This document shows positions 7,122-13,481 of a stretch of DNA of 13,481 bases, in pieces. Within the stretch, counting starts at the first letter, position 1. Every line of letters starts with the position of its first letter. The DNA lies in the NCBI GenBank assembly GCA_965646165.1, contig CBFFYP010000100.1, forward strand, positions 1 to 13,481, in the 5' to 3' direction. The notes beneath the pieces were generated by a model. The model made no database searches and was not told the DNA's origin. It worked only from the letters and a program-made list of their open reading frames with translations. A program made the translations under genes and the position numbers. This DNA is from MGBC114844 sp910585855. GTDB taxonomy: Bacteria > Bacillota > Clostridia > Lachnospirales > Lachnospiraceae.

Positions 7122-7707
7122 GCTTCTGAAGAATAAGGAACTGTTCAGAAGTAACTTTTAAATAGTGTGTGGGATTGTGCATAATTTATTATTTTTATGG
7201 AGTATTCTTGGTTAGTAATGGATAGTTCCTTTATAAATGCGAGAATTCCATGTTTCTTCAAATTCTTTTTCGGTTATAGAGCAGGCATAAAATTCATCTC
7301 CATATTCGTTTGAATTAAATTCTTCTATTGTTGGGATGGATACAATTTCGATTACGTCTTTGTAAAATTTAGAAATGTTTTTTGTTTTTTTGTCTGCATA
7401 GATATCGATTGCCTGAATCGCTAATCTGTCATGTTTTAAATCTACTTTGTAAAGGATAACAACAGGTTCATCTGGAAAATCGTGTTTCCAAAATAGCTTT
7501 ATATACTCTATATTGTTCATAGCATGATTCCTTTCTGGTGGTTATTGGTATTTAAGAAGAGGCAACTTTTTGTTTTTTATCGGCAGAATGAAATGATTTG
7601 ATTATTGTTATTTGGCAAAAAAATGGATGTAAGGTCAGCATAAATTGGAATATAAAACAGATTTTTGGAAACGTTTGGAAATCATTTTTTTTTGTTTTTT
7701 CCAGAGT
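7122..7707. other. AT-rich island between inverted repeat copies B and C
   Basis: This 586-bp stretch is bounded by the 5' (CAAGAAACAG) ends of two oppositely oriented structured repeats. It holds only the small minus-strand gene at 7212-7520. The rest is AT-rich, with a modest inverted repeat TTCTGAA (7124-7130) with TTCAGAA (7144-7150) next to copy B. I see no transposase, RNA gene or convincing promoter in the remainder. Confidence 0.6.
7212..7520 (-). CDS. Small conserved protein resembling DUF6881
   Basis: 102-aa predicted cytoplasmic protein with no signal peptide or membrane segment. It begins MNNIEYIKLFWKHDFPDEPV; the pattern YIK-x-x-W-x-H-x-x-x-DEPV, followed by a beta strand and SIPTIEEFNS and then an acidic Glu-rich C-terminal part (ITEKEFEETWN), resembles the DUF6881 family from memory. 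That family is of unknown function and is sometimes found near polymorphic toxin or immunity genes. The ATG at 7520 has AAGGA about 8 nt upstream on the minus strand. It looks more AT-rich than its neighbours and is isolated between two repeat elements, which is compatible with horizontal gain. No toxin partner is visible. Confidence 0.7.
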   Translation of the reverse strand: MNNIEYIKLFWKHDFPDEPVVILYKVDLKHDRLAIQAIDIYADKKTKNISKFYKDVIEIVSIPTIEEFNSNEYGDEFYACSITEKEFEETWNSRIYKGTIHY

Positions 7708-8045
7708 CAAGAAACAGCCAGATGCGAACCCCCTAGACAGGCTGCAGTGACTTTGGAAAAAAGTTAGAAGTTCTTAACTTCTGCTAGAAAACCTAAGATT
7801 TTTTGCATATCCTGCTCCCATGCAGGGTATGCAAAAAAAGGGGCGTGTTTAGCCCGTATGAAAGGGAAGCTGTTTTGCTTTGGCGGATTGCATCCTTTGG
7901 TATGCCCATTTTGTTTTGGCTGCTGTGAGGGCGAATTGCGCCCCGGTCTGTCTGGCTGGATGTGCTGGGATGCAGAAGTTTTAGAACTTCTTGCTTTTTG
8001 GAAACCGGAACAGCAGAATGTCTAGGGGGTTCGCATCTGGCGTCC
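7708..8045 (+). repeat. Structured palindromic repeat, copy C (complete)
   Basis: Complete 338-bp copy. The outer stem is a perfect 22-bp inverted repeat, 7717-7738 with 8020-8041. Most of its sequence is unrelated to the outer stem of copy B, although both stems end in the same GCCAGATG/CATCTGGC. Inner arms are 7766-7784 with 7972-7991 (one bulge), the apical hairpin 7799-7838, and the central arm 7840-7855 with 7929-7944. The 5' flank CAAGAAACAG and 3' end GGCGTCC match the other copies. The apex between the central-arm strands (about 7856-7928) is the most divergent part. It lies between the DUF6881-like gene and the topB promoter. Confidence 0.88.
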
Positions 8046-8086
8046 GGTTTGCGAAAGACTTTTGCAGCGGTTTTTAGAAAAATATA

Positions 8087-8115
8087 TTGCATTTTAGTTT
8101 TTAGGAAGGTATAGT
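8087..8115 (+). promoter_or_regulatory. Candidate promoter for topB
   Basis: TTGCAT (8087-8092) and TATAGT (8110-8115) are spaced 17 bp apart; the -10 matches 5 of 6 and the -35 matches 3 of 6. A second TATAGT at 8116-8121 overlaps it. The site lies between repeat copy C and the topB start and would drive the topB operon. Confidence 0.5.
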
Positions 8116-8169
8116 TATAGTATAAAAAGGAATAGATAAAGATAAATAAGAGATTAAAGGTAGGTAAGA

Positions 8170-10191
8170 ATGGATAAGTCGTTATATATTGCGGAAAAAC
8201 CAAGTGTAGCGCAGGAGTTTGCAAAGGCACTTAAGGTAAATATGACAAGGAAGGACGGATATCTGGAGTCGGATCAGGTGATTGTTACTTGGTGTGTAGG
8301 GCATTTGGTGACAATGAGCTATCCAGAAGTATATGATCCAGATTTGAAAAAATGGAGTTTGGAAAAACTTCCTTTTCTTCCTGAAGAATGGAAATATGAG
8401 GTAATACCGGGGGTTCAGAAACAGTTTGATATTGTAAGCGGGCTTTTGAATCGGGCAGATGTGAAACGAATTTATGTTTGTACGGACTCCGGGCGGGAGG
8501 GAGAGTATATTTATCGTTTGGTGGAGCAGATGGCAAATGTGCAAAATAAAGAACGGCTTCGGGTTTGGATTGATTCTCAGACAGAGGAAGAAATCCGCAG
8601 AGGGATACGAGATGCAAAGGATTTGTCGGAGTATGACAGTCTTTCGGAATCGGCTTATCTTCGGGCAAAAGAGGATTATTTAATGGGGATTAATTTTTCA
8701 AGGCTTTTGACGCTGAAGTATGGGTATACAATATCAAATTATTTGAAGAAGGAGAAACGGACAGTTATTTCAGTCGGACGGGTGATGACTTGTGTACTTG
8801 GCATGGTGGTACGGCGGGAGAGAGAAATCCGCAGTTTTGTAAAGACCCCTTTTTACCGGGTGCTTGCGGATATTTTGCTTGAAAGCGGAGATTTTGAAGC
8901 AGAGTGGCGGGTACAGCCGGAGTCAGAGTATTTTAATACTCCTTTTCTTTATAAGGAAAACGGGTTTAAAGTAAAGGAAAAAGCGGAGGAATTGGTAAAG
9001 AAGCTGACAGAGCATCCGCCTTTGCAGACAGAGGTAGTTTCTATAGAGAGGAAGAAGGAAAATAAAAATCCGCCTCTTTTATTTAATTTGGCAGAACTTC
9101 AAAATGAGTGTTCCAGATTGTTTAAGATTAGTCCAGATCAAACGCTTCAGGTGGTACAGGAACTTTATGAGAAAAAGTTAGTGACTTATCCAAGAACCGA
9201 TGCCAGAGTGCTTTCTACGGCTGTGGCAAAGGAGATTGGAAAGAATCTGCGGGGGCTTTTGCAGTATGCTCATGGAGCGGTTTTTGCAAAATATATTTTG
9301 GATAATGGGAAGGAAAAGGGAATTGAGAAGACAAAGTATGTAAATGATAAACAGATTACCGATCACTATGCGATTATTCCTACCGGGCAGGGGCTGGGTG
9401 CTTTGACGGCACTTTCTCAAAGAAGTGTACAGGTGTATGAAGCTATTGTTCGGCGGTTTTTATGTATTTTTTATCCGCCTGCAGTTTATCAGAAGATCAG
9501 TGTAGTGACTAAGATGGGAAAAGAGCGGTTTTTTGCTAGTTTTAAGGTACTTTTAGAGGAAGGGTATTTGACGGTTACAGGAAATTCGTTTGATAAGAAA
9601 AAAGAAGAAAAAGATAATGTGGAAGATGTAAAGTGTGATGTAAAGATGTTGAAGGCTTTAGGAGCGTTAAAGAAAGGAGATATCCTTTCCGTCAAGGAGA
9701 TTGGGATTAAGGAAGGGGAAACTTCTCCGCCGAAACGATATAATTCGGGTTCTATGATTTTGGCAATGGAAAATGCAGGGCAGTTGATTGAAGATGAAGA
9801 GCTTCGAGCTATGATTAAGGGAAGCGGAATCGGAACAAGTGCAACACGGGCAGAGATTTTAAAAAAATTGGTGGCGAATGAATATATTGCTTTAAATAAA
9901 AAAACACAGGTGATTACTCCTACTCAGATTGGAGAAATGATTTATGACGTAGTGAATGCTTCTATTCGGCAGCTTTTAAACCCCGAGCTTACAGCTAGTT
10001 GGGAGAAAGGGCTTACTTATGTGGCAGAGGGGACGATTACATCAGAAGAATATATGGTCAAATTGGAAAGTTTTATTCGAAAGCGGACGCAGAATGTTTT
10101 GGGGCTGAAAAATCAATATTTGCTTCGAAATTGTTTTGAAACAGTGGAAGGAAATTATAAAAAGCAGAAATCATCGGACGGACAAAAATAA
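8170..10191 (+). CDS. topB: DNA topoisomerase III (type IA)
   Basis: 673-aa type IA topoisomerase, which cuts one DNA strand through a 5'-phosphotyrosine link to relax or decatenate DNA. The N-terminal Toprim domain has E9 in IAEKPSVA and the motif TDSGREGE (105-112). It is followed by LRAKEDYLMGINFSR, SVGRVMTCVLG and catalytic Y340 in LVTYPRTD. Late motifs include GSGIGTSATRAEILKKL and ELTASWEKGL. In the Toprim motif Gly replaces the second Asp of DxDxxE; this also occurs in the TDAGREGE subfamily found on many conjugative elements. There is no C-terminal zinc ribbon, which is normal for Topo III. The start ATG follows AGG at 6 nt. The next gene begins 24 bp downstream. Confidence 0.94.
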   Translation: MDKSLYIAEKPSVAQEFAKALKVNMTRKDGYLESDQVIVTWCVGHLVTMSYPEVYDPDLKKWSLEKLPFLPEEWKYEVIPGVQKQFDIVSGLLNRADVKRIYVCTDSGREGEYIYRLVEQMANVQNKERLRVWIDSQTEEEIRRGIRDAKDLSEYDSLSESAYLRAKEDYLMGINFSRLLTLKYGYTISNYLKKEKRTVISVGRVMTCVLGMVVRREREIRSFVKTPFYRVLADILLESGDFEAEWRVQPESEYFNTPFLYKENGFKVKEKAEELVKKLTEHPPLQTEVVSIERKKENKNPPLLFNLAELQNECSRLFKISPDQTLQVVQELYEKKLVTYPRTDARVLSTAVAKEIGKNLRGLLQYAHGAVFAKYILDNGKEKGIEKTKYVNDKQITDHYAIIPTGQGLGALTALSQRSVQVYEAIVRRFLCIFYPPAVYQKISVVTKMGKERFFASFKVLLEEGYLTVTGNSFDKKKEEKDNVEDVKCDVKMLKALGALKKGDILSVKEIGIKEGETSPPKRYNSGSMILAMENAGQLIEDEELRAMIKGSGIGTSATRAEILKKLVANEYIALNKKTQVITPTQIGEMIYDVVNASIRQLLNPELTASWEKGLTYVAEGTITSEEYMVKLESFIRKRTQNVLGLKNQYLLRNCFETVEGNYKKQKSSDGQK

Positions 10192-10215
10192 AGAGAATAG
10201 AAAGGAAAGAAAAAG

Positions 10216-10977
10216 ATGGAACAGGTTATGGTAAAAAACTTGTATTGTTTAGAGGAAACAATAGCAGCTCCTTTGCTGGAACAGGCAGTATATCCTTGGG
10301 AGGTGCTGCCAAAAATCGGAGCATTTATTTTGGAATTAGGAAAGACTTTATCAGAAGAGGAATATGAAAAAAGGGGAGAAGATATCTGGGTGGCAAAAAC
10401 AGCACAGGTAGCACCTACTGCGTGTATCTGTGGACCTGCAATTATCGGAAAGGGAGCCGAAATACGGCATTGTGCTTTTATACGGGGAAAGGTAATTGTA
10501 GGAGAAGGAGCAGTGGTTGGAAATTCGACAGAGTTAAAAAATGCGATTTTATTTAATAAAGTACAAGTGCCCCACTATAATTATGTTGGGGATTCTATTT
10601 TAGGGTATAAGGCACATATGGGGGCAGGGTCAATCGCTTCTAATGTAAAGGCAGATAAACGCCCTGTTACAGTAACCCTGTCGGAGGGAAAAATAGAAAC
10701 CGGGCTGAAGAAATTTGGGGCAATGCTTGGAGATGAAGTGGAAGTAGGATGTGGAACGGTATTAAATCCGGGAACAGTTGTTGGAAGAAGGAGTAATATT
10801 TATCCGCTCTCCTTGGTGCGGGGATATGTTGCGGCAGAAAGTATTTATAAAAAGCAGGGAGAAGTGGTGCAAAAGGAAACAGAACCGATTGCAATGGCGG
10901 GTTCTATGCTTGGAGTAATAGAGAAAGAAGATAGAGAGAAAAAAGAAAAGGGAATAGGCTGTGATGACAGAAGATAA
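10216..10977 (+). CDS. Left-handed beta-helix sugar-nucleotidyl/acyltransferase-like protein
   Basis: 253-aa protein, mostly a left-handed parallel beta-helix of hexapeptide repeats (about 57-200: VAPTACICGPAIIGKGAEI, VIVGEGAVVGNSTELK, LGDEVEVGCGTVLNPGTVVG). It resembles the C-terminal half of GlmU-type or glucose-1-phosphate thymidylyltransferase-like proteins and is often labelled UDP-N-acetylglucosamine pyrophosphorylase. However, it has no N-terminal nucleotidyltransferase domain and no GxGTRM-like signature, so that reaction is unlikely. A stand-alone acyltransferase or binding role is possible. AGAAAGGAAAG precedes the ATG. It overlaps the next gene by 14-17 nt, showing co-translation with the methyltransferase. 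Confidence 0.82.
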   Translation: MEQVMVKNLYCLEETIAAPLLEQAVYPWEVLPKIGAFILELGKTLSEEEYEKRGEDIWVAKTAQVAPTACICGPAIIGKGAEIRHCAFIRGKVIVGEGAVVGNSTELKNAILFNKVQVPHYNYVGDSILGYKAHMGAGSIASNVKADKRPVTVTLSEGKIETGLKKFGAMLGDEVEVGCGTVLNPGTVVGRRSNIYPLSLVRGYVAAESIYKKQGEVVQKETEPIAMAGSMLGVIEKEDREKKEKGIGCDDRR

Positions 10978-12436
10978 GGAAAGTCTGCCTGATGGATTTA
11001 CAGAACGTATGAAAAGACTGCTTGGGGCAGAGTATAAAGATTTTTATAATAGTTATCAAAAAGAGGCAGTACATGGGCTTAGAGTTAATTTACTAAAGGG
11101 AACAAGAGAGGATTTTTTAAAAAAAAATCCGTTTACACTGACACCGATAGCATGGGAACAAAATGGATTTTCTTATCCGGCAGAGGAACATCCCGGAAAA
11201 CATCCCTATCATGAGGCAGGGGTCTATTATATTCAAGAACCGAGTGCGATGGCAGTTGCGGTTCTTGCGGATGCTAAGCCGGGAGAGAAAGTATTGGATC
11301 TTTGTGCTGCACCGGGCGGAAAGACAACGCATTTGGCAAGTCAGATGAAGGGAAAAGGGCTATTGGTAGCAAATGAGATTCACCCGGCAAGAGCAAAAAT
11401 TCTTTCTCAAAATGTAGAACGAATGGGAATTCGAAATGCAGTTGTAACCAATGAAGAGCCGATTTTCTTAGAAAAATATTTTCCTGAGTTTTTTGATCGG
11501 ATTGTAGTAGATGCTCCATGTTCTGGAGAAGGGATGTTTCGAAAAGATAGGGCTGCCTGTTTGGAGTGGTCGCAGCAAAATATACTCTTTTGTGCAGCCC
11601 GTCAAAGAGAAATTTTAGAACATGCGGCAAAAATGTTGAAACCGGGAGGACGTCTGGTATATTCTACTTGTACATTTGCACCAGAGGAAGATGAAGAAAC
11701 GATTTTATTATTTTTAGAAAAACACCCGGAATTTACAATAGATTTAAGGATAGAGGAAGAAAAGTATAGACAAATGGGATTTTTACAGGGCTGCCCGGAA
11801 TGGATAGAAAAGATAAAAGAAGTAGAAAATAGGATAACAAAAGAAGAAAGTAAAAAAAGTGGTAATATAGAAGCAGTAAGAAAAACATTTCGATTATTTC
11901 CTAATCGGGTGGAAGGAGAAGGGCATTTTATAGCGGTGCTTTATAAAAAAGAGGGATTGCAAGAAGAATATAATCGGAAAGAGGACAACAAAAAGAAGAA
12001 ACAAGGGAAGAAATCTTTTCTTGCAGATTGGGAAGAATTTCAGAGAGAAATGGGATTTTCTTTTACGCAGGGTGTTTATCAGCTTTTTGGAAATGAGCTT
12101 TCTCTTGTGCCAGAAGAAATGGTGGATATGAAAGGGCTAAAAGTTCTTCGGGCAGGTCTGCATCTTGGAACATTAAAAAAGAATCGTTTTGAACCGTCAC
12201 ATGCGTTGGCATTGGCACTCTCTCCGTCTGAGATATTAAATAAAATCTCTTTTGATAGGGACAGTAAAGAAATTTTTTCTTATTTAAAAGGCGAAATGCT
12301 ACCTTTGCTTTTTTTTGATGGACAGGAACAAAAGGGATGGAAATTAATCTGTGTGGATGGATATTCGATTGGCTGGGGGAAAGCAAGTCAAACAGGATTA
12401 AAAAATCATTATCCAAAAGGACTGCGCTGGGTATAA
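10964..12436 (+). CDS. rsmF: RsmF/NOL1-NOP2-Sun family 16S rRNA m5C methyltransferase
   Basis: About 490-aa SAM-dependent RNA cytosine-C5 methyltransferase. Counting from the GTG at 10961, it has an N-terminal RNA-binding part (about 1-95), a Rossmann methyltransferase domain (about 96-310) with SAM motif LDLCAAPGGKT (112-122), DAPCSGEGMF with C187, and STCTF with the catalytic C237. A C-terminal extension (about 340-491, with KVLRAGLHLGTLKKNRFEPSHALA) matches the RsmF-type ferredoxin/PUA-like tail. GTG at 10961 and ATG at 10964 are adjacent; the ATG is preferred. It overlaps the preceding beta-helix gene out of frame. The exact target position on rRNA cannot be read from the sequence. Confidence 0.9.
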   Translation: MTEDKESLPDGFTERMKRLLGAEYKDFYNSYQKEAVHGLRVNLLKGTREDFLKKNPFTLTPIAWEQNGFSYPAEEHPGKHPYHEAGVYYIQEPSAMAVAVLADAKPGEKVLDLCAAPGGKTTHLASQMKGKGLLVANEIHPARAKILSQNVERMGIRNAVVTNEEPIFLEKYFPEFFDRIVVDAPCSGEGMFRKDRAACLEWSQQNILFCAARQREILEHAAKMLKPGGRLVYSTCTFAPEEDEETILLFLEKHPEFTIDLRIEEEKYRQMGFLQGCPEWIEKIKEVENRITKEESKKSGNIEAVRKTFRLFPNRVEGEGHFIAVLYKKEGLQEEYNRKEDNKKKKQGKKSFLADWEEFQREMGFSFTQGVYQLFGNELSLVPEEMVDMKGLKVLRAGLHLGTLKKNRFEPSHALALALSPSEILNKISFDRDSKEIFSYLKGEMLPLLFFDGQEQKGWKLICVDGYSIGWGKASQTGLKNHYPKGLRWV

Positions 12437-12466
12437 AAATTTTAAAAGAATATGAGGATAAAATAA

Positions 12467-12503
12467 AAAGTGTAAGACCTTAAAGATAGAGGTTTTACAC
12501 TTT
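12467..12503. terminator. Bidirectional intrinsic terminator
   Basis: AAAGTGTAAGACCT (12467-12480) pairs with AGGTTTTACACTTT (12490-12503), a 14-bp stem with one G.T wobble and a 9-nt loop. It is flanked by T-rich sequence on the plus side (AATTTATTATT) and A-rich sequence on the other. It lies between the convergent methyltransferase and coiled-coil genes and should end both transcripts, more strongly on plus because of the G.U pair. Confidence 0.8.
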
Positions 12504-12527
12504 AATTTATTATTGGCTATTTTGATG

Positions 12528-13073
12528 TTATGCAATTTGAGATAATCTTTCTTTGATTTGTTTTACTTCAGCTTCAAGGTAACTTACTCGAATGAGCAAC
12601 AGCTCCTTTTCGTTTTCCACTTTTAAAGCATCATCTAGTTTTCTTGTTAAGTCTGTATGTCCTTCTGCTATAAGTTTAATATTTTTATCGGTTGTGTTTT
12701 CGATATGTATTTTAATAGTGGCAATATGTTCCTTGATTTCTTGATTGTCTTGTTTTAATTGCTGAACCTCCTGTTTTAATTCTTGATTATCCTGTTTTAA
12801 TTGCTGAACTTCGGTTTTTAACTGTTGAACGTCAGTCTTTAATTGTTGAACCTCTTGTTTTAATTCTTGATTATCTTGTTTTAATTGCTGAACATCAGTT
12901 TTTAATTGCTGAACCTCGGTTTTTAACTGCTGAACATCTTGTTTTAATTGTTGAACCTCGGTTTTTAATTGCTGAGTATCCAGTTTTAATTCTTGAATAT
13001 CGCTTTTAATTGGTTGAAGTTTTGAATCTAATAGCTGAGATATTGCTAATAGATCTTCGTTAGTTAATGCCAT
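12528..13073 (-). CDS. Heptad-repeat coiled-coil protein of unknown function
   Basis: 181-aa hydrophilic protein with no signal peptide or membrane segment. Residues 26-116 are thirteen uninterrupted heptads of the type VQQLKTE, VQQLKQD or NQELKQE, with Val/Ile at position a, Leu at d, and Asn at a in three heptads (68, 96, 110). Buried Asn at a usually favours parallel dimers. A second shorter helical stretch follows (about 150-181, LIRVSYLEAEVKQIKERLSQ). The N-terminal MALTNEDLLAISQLLDSKLQPIK resembles many small Lachnospiraceae coiled-coil proteins. AGAGGTG lies 7 nt before the ATG, with a strong promoter upstream. Function is not recognised; a scaffold or oligomeric role is inference. Confidence 0.85.
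   Translation of the reverse strand: MALTNEDLLAISQLLDSKLQPIKSDIQELKLDTQQLKTEVQQLKQDVQQLKTEVQQLKTDVQQLKQDNQELKQEVQQLKTDVQQLKTEVQQLKQDNQELKQEVQQLKQDNQEIKEHIATIKIHIENTTDKNIKLIAEGHTDLTRKLDDALKVENEKELLLIRVSYLEAEVKQIKERLSQIA
12726..12998 (-). repeat. Thirteen tandem 21-bp units encoding heptads
   Basis: This is 273 bp, exactly 13 x 21, encoding residues 26-116 of the coiled-coil protein. Units differ by a few bases and fall into three types (VQQLKTE/D, VQQLKQD, NQELKQE). These recur in blocks, for example VQQLKQD-NQELKQE at residues 61-74 and again at 89-102. That suggests duplication of multi-unit blocks, with possible length variation between strains. Confidence 0.85.
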
Positions 13074-13101
13074 TTGATATCACCTCTTTGTGTTTTGTTA
13101 A

Positions 13102-13130
13102 ATTATATCATATATTAGATGTAAAGTCCA
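13102..13130 (-). promoter_or_regulatory. Promoter of the coiled-coil gene
   Basis: On the minus strand, TGGACT (13125-13130) and a perfect TATAAT (13102-13107) are spaced 17 bp apart; the -35 matches 4 of 6. It lies about 29 nt before the ATG, with AGAGGTG in between, giving a short leader. Confidence 0.65.
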
Positions 13131-13293
13131 TTTTTTTTTATGTATGGATGAAACAGGAGGCTTATTTGGAAATTTTGAGTGATATTGTTTGGAAGAGTAT
13201 AGTTTTTACTTCCAAAATATAAGGAAAGTATATAAAAGATAAACTTTAATTAGGCTTTTGGATAAAGGATACCAGAAAAAGGAGGCTTTTACC

Positions 13294-13481
13294 GGACGCC
13301 AGAGGCGGTTTGTTCCTTTCCTTTGCTTGCTTCATTCTCCAAACGGTAAGAACGTCTAAGACTTCTGTATCGAAGTGCATCCAACCGTTCGAACCGGGGT
13401 GCAATTCGCCCTCCTTTCAGCCGAAACGAAACAGGTGTAAGGAAAGATATTATCAGCCATAAGATAACCGTTTTCCTATTC
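13294..13481 (-). repeat. Structured palindromic repeat, copy D (cut by window end)
   Basis: This is the 3' part of the element in reverse orientation. It starts with GGACGCCAGA and carries the conserved blocks GGGGTGCAATTCGCCC and CAGCCGAAACGAAACAGG. It is more divergent than the others in the outer and long-range arms (GTAAGAACGTCTAAGACTTC) but very close to copy A in the apex (CAGCCATAAGATAACCGTTT). One G-to-A change in the minus-strand CGCCCC block (CACCCC) predicts a matching GGGGTG in the half of the element beyond position 13481. Confidence 0.8.

Noticed and set aside
6923..7129. A 68-aa plus-strand open frame in repeat copy B
   Set aside because: It reads a different frame of the same repeat and has no ribosome site or counterpart in the other copies.
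1..8045. CRISPR array or tandem repeat interpretation of the repeated blocks
   Set aside because: The copies are far apart, in both orientations, hundreds of bases long and lack regular spacers; there are no cas genes.
13131..13293. Possible small gene or RNA between the coiled-coil promoter and copy D
   Set aside because: The stretch is AT-rich with an isolated AGGAGG-like site (AACAGGAGGCTT) but no open frame following it and no strong hairpin.

Overview
The window looks like the chromosome of a gut-type Lachnospiraceae (Clostridia, Bacillota). The evidence is the low-to-middling G+C content, purine-rich coding strands, GGAGG-type ribosome sites, a response regulator, kinase and GerMN lipoprotein gene order, ComEA with an SLBB domain, and a stand-alone left-handed beta-helix protein beside an RsmF-type methyltransferase. 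Genus cannot be fixed by eye.

Layout. (1) 1-309: the 3' part of a ~335-bp palindromic, RNA-like repeat (copy A). (2) 455-6785, plus strand: comEA, an OmpR-family response regulator, its sensor kinase, a GerMN lipoprotein and comEC. DNA-uptake genes therefore bracket a two-component system plus lipoprotein, whose order recalls actinobacterial MtrA-MtrB-LpqB. The lipoprotein-comEC junction carries a 4-nt overlap reading ATAA in place of the usual ATGA, so comEC probably starts, or once started, at an AUA codon. (3) 6791-8045: repeat copies B (minus) and C (plus) face each other around a 586-bp AT-rich island with one small minus-strand gene resembling DUF6881. (4) 8170-12436, plus strand: topB (topoisomerase III), a beta-helix acyl/nucleotidyl-transferase-like protein and an RsmF-type rRNA m5C methyltransferase, closely packed as one transcription unit and closed by a terminator shared with the convergent gene. 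(5) 12528-13073, minus strand: a coiled-coil protein built from thirteen 21-bp/7-residue tandem repeats, with a good promoter. (6) 13294-13481: the start of repeat copy D (minus), cut by the window end.

The most unusual signal is the repeat family. Four copies lie in 13.5 kb, in both orientations. Each folds into a long branched rod. The outer stem is perfect within copies B and C, yet most of its sequence differs between them. The wobble-type pairs in the inner stems are consistently G.U on one strand rather than the other. That pattern of compensatory change points to selection on a folded single strand: a structured RNA, or a hairpin-type non-autonomous mobile element. I do not recognise it as a named RNA or insertion sequence family.
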